Part shown: positions 1-5,110 of the stretch, one piece after another
How positions within the stretch are numbered: the first letter of the stretch is position 1
Layout: each line of letters begins with the position of its first letter
Translations under genes and position numbers: made by a program
Origin: Victivallaceae bacterium
GTDB taxonomy: Bacteria > Verrucomicrobiota > Lentisphaeria > Victivallales > Victivallaceae
Direction: 5' to 3'
NCBI GenBank assembly: GCA_028717165.1
Contig: JAQUOK010000251.1
Span: forward strand, 1 to 5,618
DNA: 5,618 bases
Notes under the pieces: generated by a model
The model's database searches: none
Seen by the model: the letters and a program-made list of their open reading frames with translations, nothing else
What the model was told of the DNA's origin: nothing

Positions 1-1426
1 GGATGATGTCCGGGACATCGGCGGAATCTGAAGTCCGGTTTTCCGTTGTTTGCGCTTCTTGAGATTCGGGGCGGCGCTTGAATTTGAACGTGTTCACTTG
101 GTTCCTGGTTTCTCTATTGTATTCGCTGAAGATCGTTTCCGCTTTGACGCCGAGGCGGAGGCTCAGGGTCTGAATATAACCTTCGCGGGCGACCGGTCTG
201 GAAATTTTGCGGAAATATTCCAGCATCTCACCAATAATCCTGCTTTTGCCGAACGGCGTATCGATATTGTGTTTGGGAAAGATTATGCCGCAGAGGAAAT
301 CCAGCATATCGACCGCCTCCCCAACGAGCTTGCTCAGTCCCTCCCGGCCGGAATTCCTGAAAATCTCATCCGGATCGCTGCCGGGCGGAAAACACATGAC
401 CTTTATCTCAAAGTCAAGCGGCAGCAGCAGTTCCAAAGCCCGCGCGGAAGCCTTCTGGCCTGCAGCGTCACTGTCGAACGCCAGATAAATCCGGTCAGTA
501 TAGCGTTTCAGTATCCGCGCCTGTTCGTCGGTGAACGCAGTTCCCTGAGGCGCGACCGCGCATTCAAGTCCGGCCCGGTGCATCGCAATCGTATCCAGTT
601 GCCCTTCGCAGAGAATTGCCATATTATGTTCCTGTATCGCTTTGCGCGCCAGCGGCAGGGCATAAAGGACACCGCTTTTTTTGAAGACCGGCGTTTCCGG
701 GCTGTTCACGTATTTTGCTCCCGGAACTTCTTTCTCGATCGTCCGGGCGCTGAATCCGACAACCCGTCCCTGTTCGTTCCATATCGGAAAAATCAGGCGG
801 TTACGGAAACGGTCATAAACCCGTTTGTTTTCCTCGTTTACCAGCACAATGCCGGATTCAAGCAGTTCATCCTCGGAAAAATTCAGCTCTTTACCGTGAG
901 CGAACGAAGCGTCCCAGGCGTCAGGAGCCGCTCCAAGCTGGAATTTCTGTGCCGTTTCAGGAGGAATGCCGCGCTGCGCCAGATATTGGCTGACCGGCCA
1001 TTCGGGATTATTTTTCAGCAGTAGGGCATACCATTCGGCAAATTCCTTGTTGATCTGGTATAAACGTTCACGCCGGCCGGCTTTTTGTCTGGCTTCCCGG
1101 CGTTCTTCGGGGCTGGAATAAGTCTTTTCGGGAATAATGACGCCGCACTTTGAAGCCAGGATATGAAGCGCGTTGGGAAAATCTACTTTCTCCCAGTCCA
1201 TGACGAATCTGAAAACATCACCCCCGGCGCCGCAGCCGAAACAATGATAGCGTCCCCTCGATTCCGATACCGTAAATGACGGCGTTTTCTCGTTGTGGAA
1301 CGGACACAGCGCTTTCCAGGTTCCGCCGCCCGCCTTTTTAAGCGGGATATAGGAGCGGATAACGTCTGCGATATTGCAGCGGGAACGGATTTCCTCAACA
1401 ATTTCGTCTGACACGGCTCTGTTCAT
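1..1426 (-). CDS. dnaG: DNA primase DnaG (3' end cut by window edge)
   Basis: DnaG makes the short RNA primers that start Okazaki fragments, working with the replicative helicase. The frame is open from an ATG at 1426 to base 1, giving 475 codons with no stop; family members usually run to about 580-650 residues, so the helicase-binding C-terminal domain lies outside. Domains seen in order: a CHC2 zinc finger with C41, H44, C62 and C65 (CPFH...CFGC); the RNA polymerase-like basic motif YDRFRNRLIFPI (204-215); and a TOPRIM core with E274 (EGQLD), D318/D320 (FDSDAAG) and the DPDE box (351-354). EGQLD replaces the more usual EGYMD, but the acidic residues remain. The start is supported by the normal DnaG N-terminus, about 16 residues before the CNIADVI segment. 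The gene follows the TPR lipoprotein by three bases, so it is probably cotranscribed and perhaps translationally coupled; its own ribosome binding site (GGATAGAG) is weak. Identification is secure. Confidence 0.97.
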   Translation of the reverse strand, partial: MNRAVSDEIVEEIRSRCNIADVIRSYIPLKKAGGGTWKALCPFHNEKTPSFTVSESRGRYHCFGCGAGGDVFRFVMDWEKVDFPNALHILASKCGVIIPEKTYSSPEERREARQKAGRRERLYQINKEFAEWYALLLKNNPEWPVSQYLAQRGIPPETAQKFQLGAAPDAWDASFAHGKELNFSEDELLESGIVLVNEENKRVYDRFRNRLIFPIWNEQGRVVGFSARTIEKEVPGAKYVNSPETPVFKKSGVLYALPLARKAIQEHNMAILCEGQLDTIAMHRAGLECAVAPQGTAFTDEQARILKRYTDRIYLAFDSDAAGQKASARALELLLPLDFEIKVMCFPPGSDPDEIFRNSGREGLSKLVGEAVDMLDFLCGIIFPKHNIDTPFGKSRIIGEMLEYFRKISRPVAREGYIQTLSLRLGVKAETIFSEYNRETRNQVNTFKFKRRPESQEAQTTENRTSDSADVPDII

Positions 1427-1429
1427 GCT

Positions 1430-2224
1430 CTATCCATTGGCTTCGATTTTTTTTATGCGCGCCTCCGCCCGTTTCCGCTGAATTTCGAAATTCGGAAACG
1501 GCGCGGTTATTTTGAGGTAGCTCCGGTAATATTTCAGGGCGCGTTTCGGGTCTCCGGCATACTGGTCGGCGAAAGTCGCGAAATTCAGGACTATCAGCGG
1601 TTTGGACGCCCCCAGGCTGTAGGCCTTGACAAAACATTCCGCCGCCTTGTGTATCTGTTGGCGCTCGGCATAATAAATTCCCATCTCGTTCCATAATTCG
1701 GCGCGTTTACGGAAGTTCTTAGCAACTGCCAGCTTATTGTAATATCTGATCGCGCTGTCGAGTTTCAGGACGCTCGAACAACGGGCAAGCAGTATCAGGG
1801 TATCGTTGTTATCGGGTTTCAATTCCAGCGCGCGCAGCAAAGGCGGAATAGCGTCCTGCATTTTGCCCTGGTCCTTTGAATAAAGCCGTCCGAGCGTATA
1901 TTGCGCCTGGAAATTCTTCGGTGCGGCCCTGACCGCCAACCGCGCGGTATTCACGGCCAGATCGTCTTTTCCGCAGCCTTCGTAAGCAACCGCTCTGAAA
2001 ATAAGCGCGGCTGCATTATTCGGTTCACGCCCGGTTACTATTTCGAGCTTGACCAGAGCTTTTTCCCAGCGGCCGCCGCCGGCGTCTTTCAGGGCTTCGT
2101 TCAGCAAGGTCTGGGTAGGCAGCGAACTGCTTCTGCCGCATCCGGCGAGCAGGAGTACTCCCAGGCAGCAGACTGCCGGAAAAATGGCTGAAATTTTGAA
2201 ATTCCGACCGTATATTTTAATCAT
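1430..2224 (-). CDS. TPR-repeat lipoprotein, function unknown
   Basis: The product has 264 residues. Residues 1-28 form a signal peptide with a hydrophobic core (SAIFPAVCCLGVLLLAG), ending in the lipobox LLAGC with Cys29 as the expected lipidation site, so it should be an anchored envelope lipoprotein. From about residue 36 to 243 it consists of roughly six degenerate 34-residue TPR units, visible as recurring helix pairs (EALKDAGGGRWEKALVKLE; AALIFRAVAYEGCGKDDLAV; AQYTLGRLYSKDQGKMQDAI; AIRYYNKLAVAKN; AELWNEMGIYYAERQQIHKA; RALKYYRSYLKI), then a basic C-terminal helix. TPR arrays are protein-binding scaffolds; no partner or enzyme activity can be read from the sequence. It ends in TAG three bases before dnaG and lies in the same reading frame. 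No clear Shine-Dalgarno precedes the ATG. A weak promoter-like TTTACA (2275-2270) followed 17 bases later by AAAAAT may drive the pair. Confidence is high that it is a real gene, low on its role. Confidence 0.92.
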   Translation of the reverse strand: MIKIYGRNFKISAIFPAVCCLGVLLLAGCGRSSSLPTQTLLNEALKDAGGGRWEKALVKLEIVTGREPNNAAALIFRAVAYEGCGKDDLAVNTARLAVRAAPKNFQAQYTLGRLYSKDQGKMQDAIPPLLRALELKPDNNDTLILLARCSSVLKLDSAIRYYNKLAVAKNFRKRAELWNEMGIYYAERQQIHKAAECFVKAYSLGASKPLIVLNFATFADQYAGDPKRALKYYRSYLKITAPFPNFEIQRKRAEARIKKIEANG

Positions 2225-2283
2225 TTTGGCGAATAACCGTGTCTTTATTTTTTTAAAACGAACATTAGATGTAAACTAATTTC

Positions 2284-2317
2284 AAGCCGGGCTTTTTGCA
2301 AGTTAAAAACCCGGCTT
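2284..2317. terminator. Strong stem-loop, probable intergenic terminator
   Basis: AAGCCGGG (2284-2291) pairs perfectly with CCCGGCTT (2310-2317), and inside it TTTTT (2293-2297) pairs with AAAAA (2305-2309), leaving one bulged base at 2292 and a 7-base loop. It lies between the LysR remnant (ends at 2322) and the TPR gene (starts at 2224), both on the minus strand, so it probably ended transcription of the regulator. The T run after the stem is short on both strands, so Rho-independent action is likely but not certain. Confidence 0.6.
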
Positions 2318-2321
2318 TCCG

Positions 2322-2690
2322 TTAACTTTCCCGTGGAATAAAAGCAAAGAAATTTTTAATCAGCGGGAATTCGTTTTCCGCGCGCCGCAACGCGAAAATT
2401 CCAACATCCGGCAGATCGCTCCTTAAGTATCTGAATTTGACTCCCGGCGGACTGTAAATCATACTTGATTCTGGTACAAAAGCCAGGGTTGTCCGTTTCG
2501 GACTCAGTTCCTGAATAATATTCAGTTTTATGCCCGCAAGCCGGAAACATTCATCAAAACGGTCGCGTAATTGCGGTTGTTCCGCCCGCGGGAATAAAAT
2601 CAAAGGCTCATTTTCTATCATATCAAGCGTAAACGATGAATTTGCACAAAGCCTATGATTTCGGGATAGAGCCAGAACACATTTTTCCCG
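2322..2690 (-). pseudogene. Remnant of a LysR-type regulator (effector domain only)
   Basis: The frame open from 2690 (just after a TAA) to the TAA at 2322-2324 encodes 122 residues that read like the C-terminal half of a LysR substrate-binding domain: REKCVLALSRNHRL, then the typical EPLILFPR segment, the helix QLRDRFDECFRLAGI, the strand LNIIQELS, FVPESS and the closing PDVGIFALRRAENEFPLIKNFFAFI. Intact LysR proteins have about 300 residues with an N-terminal winged helix; here that domain and half of the effector domain are missing, and no part of them is seen upstream. Between KRTTL and AFVPESS the usual stretch resembling GLVAAGLGI is absent, pointing to an in-frame deletion of about nine or ten codons. 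An internal ATG at 2621 would give a 99-residue product, but it has no good ribosome binding site (CGCTTGAT before it) and begins in the middle of a domain. I call it a decayed gene that can no longer bind DNA; expression as a small protein is possible but unlikely. Confidence 0.7.
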
Positions 2691-2835
2691 TTAAAAGCTT
2701 ACAGTCTCTTTTGTCATACTCTTCGTTAGTTTTCAGCCTCGCGTACAACTTATTAAACTCTACCAACCACAAGCCGACAAACTGCCGCATTGAACGGGCG
2801 GTTGACATTTATTTATTGGGCAGACATGGCTTTTA
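2691..2835. other. Unassigned spacer between LysR remnant and lipoprotein gene
   Basis: Nothing here can be assigned. A 51-codon frame on the minus strand (2808-2653) and a 66-codon frame on the plus strand (2636-2836) overlap each other and the LysR remnant; neither resembles a family I know. The only promoter-like word is TTGACA at 2802-2807, on the strand of the lipoprotein gene, but no matching -10 box lies at normal spacing. The stretch may be decayed sequence from the lost front part of the regulator, or the leader region of the lipoprotein gene. Confidence 0.3.
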
Positions 2836-2845
2836 ACAACCTACA

Positions 2846-2854
2846 GAAAGGAGG
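2846..2854 (+). promoter_or_regulatory. Strong Shine-Dalgarno site of the small lipoprotein gene
   Basis: GAAAGGAGG is complementary to the 16S rRNA 3' end and lies six bases before the ATG at 2861. It is the clearest ribosome binding site in the window, fixes the start, and is the best argument that this short orphan gene is translated. Confidence 0.85.
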
Positions 2855-2860
2855 CCGTAT

Positions 2861-3214
2861 ATGCCTAAAATCAAATTCCTTATTGTGCCGGCGCTGACAG
2901 CATCGGCGGTTGCCGTTCTGTCGGCCGGGTGTTTCCTGTTCGACAACGAAAATTCCAGCAAAGCAGAACGTTTGGCCGTAGCTAAGACTGTGGCCCAATC
3001 ATTGCTTAAACTTGTTTGTGCCGCTTACCAATCGGGCGGGAATACGCTTGCTGAAGCACAAATCGATTCAATGGCGGCCAACGGCAAGCTGACCGAAACT
3101 CAGGCAACCGCGTTGAAATCGATGCTCGGCAGCAGCGTAACTATCCTGGAAAATCTGGCGGACGGTTCGAATTCGACAACTGAAACGACAGCCGCCGCCA
3201 ATACCGGAAACTGA
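2861..3214 (+). CDS. Small putative lipoprotein, unknown family
   Basis: The product has 117 residues and I do not recognise its family. The N-terminus is a classic lipoprotein signal: a Lys-containing start (MPKIK), a hydrophobic stretch (residues 6-20) and the lipobox LSAGC with Cys24. Mature residues 33-56 (KAERLAVAKTVAQSLLKLVCAAYQ) and 63-101 (LAEAQIDSMAANGKLTETQATALKSMLGSSVTILENLA) look like amphipathic helices separated by a Gly-Asn turn. The last 15 or so residues are rich in Ser, Thr, Ala and Asn and are probably disordered. A second Cys is at position 53. The predicted location is an envelope membrane anchor with a small helical domain. It is the only plus-strand gene here, between a decayed regulator and a small repeat element, so it is probably transcribed alone; the promoter is not clear. 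The ribosome binding site and lipobox together make it convincing as a gene. Confidence 0.85.
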   Translation: MPKIKFLIVPALTASAVAVLSAGCFLFDNENSSKAERLAVAKTVAQSLLKLVCAAYQSGGNTLAEAQIDSMAANGKLTETQATALKSMLGSSVTILENLADGSNSTTETTAAANTGN

Positions 3215-3232
3215 ACAAATAGTATTCCTTTA

Positions 3233-3332
3233 GGGGATCTCTAATAATTCAACGTGGCACAACCGTCTCGGTTGTGTTTCTGCTCAAGCAAGACGCTTAA
3301 GCGACATTAAAAGGCAATTTTTAGAGGTTCCC
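3233..3332. mobile_element. 100-base MITE/REP-like element with inverted ends and two hairpins
   Basis: The left end GGGGATCTCTAATAATT (3233-3249) and the right end, read on the other strand from 3332 to 3316, GGGAACCTCTAAAAATT, match at 14 of 17 positions, so this unit has terminal inverted repeats. Inside are two hairpins: CACAACCG-TCT-CGGTTGTG (3258-3276) and GCTCAAGC-AAGAC-GCTTAAGC (3282-3302). From memory, not a search, the pattern GTGGCAC...GTCTC...GTG followed by a hairpin with a GCAGGACGC-like loop resembles the repeat behind spurious HGRDARAT peptides in cyanobacterial and planctomycete annotations; here the minus strand reads HNRDGCAT. The ends resemble insertion-sequence termini of the IS4/IS5 type, also from memory. 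There is no room for a transposase, so it would have to be moved by one encoded elsewhere. No exact target duplication is visible (TTA on the left, TTC on the right). Confidence 0.65.
3258..3276 (+). terminator. Hairpin that may terminate the small lipoprotein transcript
   Basis: CACAACCG and CGGTTGTG pair perfectly over eight bases around a TCT loop, followed by TTTC. It lies 43 bases after the lipoprotein stop codon and is the first stable hairpin downstream. The T run is very short, so it may only protect the 3' end of the message; it is also the first of the two hairpins in the surrounding 100-base element. Confidence 0.4.
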
Positions 3333-3425
3333 TTCTGTTATACCATAAACGTTTCCAAACTGAAAATCGACTTTCTCCTTTTCCTGATATAACGCCTGCA
3401 GTTCCGTTCCTGCTTTTTTCTAGTG

Positions 3426-4949
3426 CTACTTTGTTGGTTTTCCGGGAATTATTTTCAGCAGAATTACTCCTGCGGTGAGATCATTTTTTCTCCAAGGGCT
3501 TTTGGTCGGCGGATTAGGATACGATAGAACAACATAGTCCAGAGTCTTCCCACCCTTTGAAGATTGTATCTTGCATTTAAGACCCGTTTCGGTGATTTCC
3601 GGATAAGAATTTTTTATTTTTTCCCAGTCTTTTTCAAACATGCCGATTACTATGCGTTCTGCTTCCCTGTTCAAAACAATATTGCGTTCCTGGCAGGATT
3701 GTTGTGGAACCGGCGTCTCACCGATCAGGGATTCGGGTACATTAACCATCTGCCAAATTCCAATCCTGTCATACCACGGAAATGCTTTTTCTGATACGGT
3801 ATACGTATTCGATGGAAGTTCTTTTGTTGGTGAGTGAACTGTCGGAGCAACATAGTCCGGCCTGGGATGAAATTGTCCTACCGGGAATCCAGCCTTATAA
3901 GAAATATTATAAGCGCCTTGGCTGGTTTCATATTTAATATCATCAGCAGAATCAAAGTCTGATTTACATTTTGTTTTTATTTTCGGATTGTTTTCACACA
4001 GGTATTCACCCGCGAACTTAAGTAAAATTTTAGTTCGGTCTCCCAAATAGTGCGTGTTGCCTTTTATTATTTTACCGTCAACGTCTGCTTTCTGAATATA
4101 ATGAACATCAACATCGAAGCCGGCTTTTTTCATGTTTTCAACAACACGTTTTTTGTCGGATACCAGACAGGAATTATCTTCAGTTCCATGAATAATGACT
4201 AATTTTGCGCTGTTTCCGTATTTTTTCATTTGCTGAAGGTGCGAGGGATTGCCGGTATCACGGATCTCCTGCATATGTTTTTCAAGAAAATACGGGTTAT
4301 CCTGATCCTGGCTGTATCTTGCGTTTAACCGACTTCCCCCAGGCTGATTGAAAGCAATATCGTCGGTAAGAGAGGCCATTCCCGATATATCAATAACGCA
4401 GGCAAAAGTACGCGGCGCCAGTTTATTGGCCATAAGCGCTATATTTCCACCGCCGGAACCGCCGGTACAGTATATTCGTTGCTTGTCAAAACTGATTTTA
4501 TTGTGCTCCAGCTCTTTTTTCACATAATACAATGCCCTTAGTGCATCCAGCGCCTGAAGGTAGCCGAAATCATAAGGCTCCTTGGTTGTTGGACCGCTTT
4601 GCAGATAATCTACCGCAATACACACGGTATTGTATTTATTTGCCAGGAGCGTTGGAGAAGGGGCTCCGGAAGCTTCGGTTCCCCCCCAGTTGTGCAGTGT
4701 AAGGAACAAGCCTGTTTGGCTGTTTATATTGCTGAGTTTTTTTTGCGGATAGTAAATATAAAGCTTAATTTTTCTTGGCTGACTTCCGAGGTAACGATAT
4801 TCCTGGGCGGGAATGCTCACCGATCCGTTCGTTTCAGGTAAGGAAGGAAGTTTATCCGTTGATAATGATGATATGCAATATGTTCCCAGCAACAATATGA
4901 TTATTGTTTGAAACCTTTTCTTTTGTCCGGCAAATAACTTAATGTTCAT
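3426..4949 (-). CDS. Exported alpha/beta hydrolase (esterase/peptidase S9-like) with unknown C-terminal domain
   Basis: The product has 507 residues. Residues 1-30 look like a Sec signal peptide (basic KK-R, then TIIILLLGTYCISSLS); the Cys is not in a proper lipobox. Residues 45-315 form an alpha/beta hydrolase fold: oxyanion-type motif HNWGG (86-90), nucleophile elbow GGSGGGN with Ser165, acid candidate Asp258 in HGTEDN, and catalytic His300 in GNTH. The family would hydrolyse an ester or peptide bond in the periplasm or outside; acetyl-xylan-esterase-like or S9-like action is a guess and the substrate is unknown. Comparison with DUF2920 is worthwhile. Residues 320-507 form a separate region, rich in Lys, Pro and Tyr, that I do not recognise. 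The ATG at 4949 has GGGGA nine bases upstream. A short out-of-frame ATG at 4959 overlaps it (MKDNEH and stop). A perfect palindrome upstream suggests repression. The gene is visibly richer in A+T than dnaG. It ends in TAG, followed two codons later by another TAG. Confidence 0.9.
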   Translation of the reverse strand: MNIKLFAGQKKRFQTIIILLLGTYCISSLSTDKLPSLPETNGSVSIPAQEYRYLGSQPRKIKLYIYYPQKKLSNINSQTGLFLTLHNWGGTEASGAPSPTLLANKYNTVCIAVDYLQSGPTTKEPYDFGYLQALDALRALYYVKKELEHNKISFDKQRIYCTGGSGGGNIALMANKLAPRTFACVIDISGMASLTDDIAFNQPGGSRLNARYSQDQDNPYFLEKHMQEIRDTGNPSHLQQMKKYGNSAKLVIIHGTEDNSCLVSDKKRVVENMKKAGFDVDVHYIQKADVDGKIIKGNTHYLGDRTKILLKFAGEYLCENNPKIKTKCKSDFDSADDIKYETSQGAYNISYKAGFPVGQFHPRPDYVAPTVHSPTKELPSNTYTVSEKAFPWYDRIGIWQMVNVPESLIGETPVPQQSCQERNIVLNREAERIVIGMFEKDWEKIKNSYPEITETGLKCKIQSSKGGKTLDYVVLSYPNPPTKSPWRKNDLTAGVILLKIIPGKPTK

Positions 4950-4981
4950 TGTCTTTCATCCCCTTTTTTCAATTTCGGTTC

Positions 4982-4998
4982 TGTCAAAATTTTTGACA
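4982..4998 (-). promoter_or_regulatory. Perfect 17-base palindrome, candidate operator of the hydrolase gene
   Basis: TGTCAAAA-T-TTTTGACA is an exact inverted repeat with one central base, 32 bases upstream of the hydrolase ATG. On the minus strand a TATAAA box (5014-5009) lies ten bases before it, so a transcript would start near 5002 and the palindrome would cover about +4 to +20, a normal position for a repressor site. No good -35 box is seen. The regulator is not identified; the decayed LysR gene is too far away and too damaged to be an obvious candidate. Confidence 0.5.
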
Positions 4999-5008
4999 TT
5001 AAATTCTA

Positions 5009-5014
5009 TTTATA
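5009..5014 (-). promoter_or_regulatory. Possible -10 box of the hydrolase gene
   Basis: TATAAA on the minus strand, in an A+T-rich intergenic stretch and 59 bases before the hydrolase ATG. The expected -35 position reads CAAATC, a poor match, so the promoter would be weak or would need an activator. Support comes mainly from the palindrome just downstream. Confidence 0.3.
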
Positions 5015-5110
5015 ATTGTTTATTTTTTAACGATTTGGTCTTAAGATGTTATTGCCCGCCGGTTTATTGTTCGTGTTCCATCTTCCTTGAACCCATTTGA
5101 TTTTTTTCAA

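Noticed and set aside
50..1024. A 324-codon open frame on the plus strand
   Set aside because: It lies entirely antisense to dnaG, whose minus-strand translation has all the primase motifs; the plus-strand product resembles nothing and has no ribosome binding site.
1395..1694. A 99-codon minus-strand frame across the TPR gene end
   Set aside because: It overlaps the TPR lipoprotein and dnaG in another frame and has low-quality, Arg- and Pro-rich content typical of a shadow frame.
2653..2808. A 51-codon minus-strand frame
   Set aside because: It overlaps the LysR remnant in another frame, has no ribosome binding site and no recognisable motif; kept only as a note in the spacer entry.
2802..2830. 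TTGACA as the -35 box of the lipoprotein gene
   Set aside because: At spacings of 16 to 18 bases the -10 position reads ACATGG, CATGGC or ATGGCT, none close to TATAAT.
2636..2836. A 66-codon plus-strand frame before the lipoprotein
   Set aside because: It runs antisense to the LysR remnant, has no ribosome binding site, and resembles no family.
3294..3303. CGCTTAAGCG as a separate regulatory palindrome
   Set aside because: It is part of the second hairpin arm of the 100-base element, and no gene start is near enough to make it an operator.
1430..3428. Recoding of TAG (pyrrolysine or a variant code) to explain the in-frame continuations after two genes
   Set aside because: Both proteins have sensible ends at the TAG, dnaG restarts with a proper ATG, and no recognised gene contains an internal TAG; coincidence is the simpler reading.
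4993..5016. A plus-strand promoter made of TTGACA and TATAAT in front of the URO-D-like gene's 3' end
   Set aside because: The spacer is only 12 bases, and no plus-strand gene follows; TTGACA is one arm of the palindrome.
5040..5110. A terminator behind the URO-D-like gene
   Set aside because: Only a 4-5 base GTTC/GAAC pairing can be drawn on the minus strand, with no T run; too weak to call.
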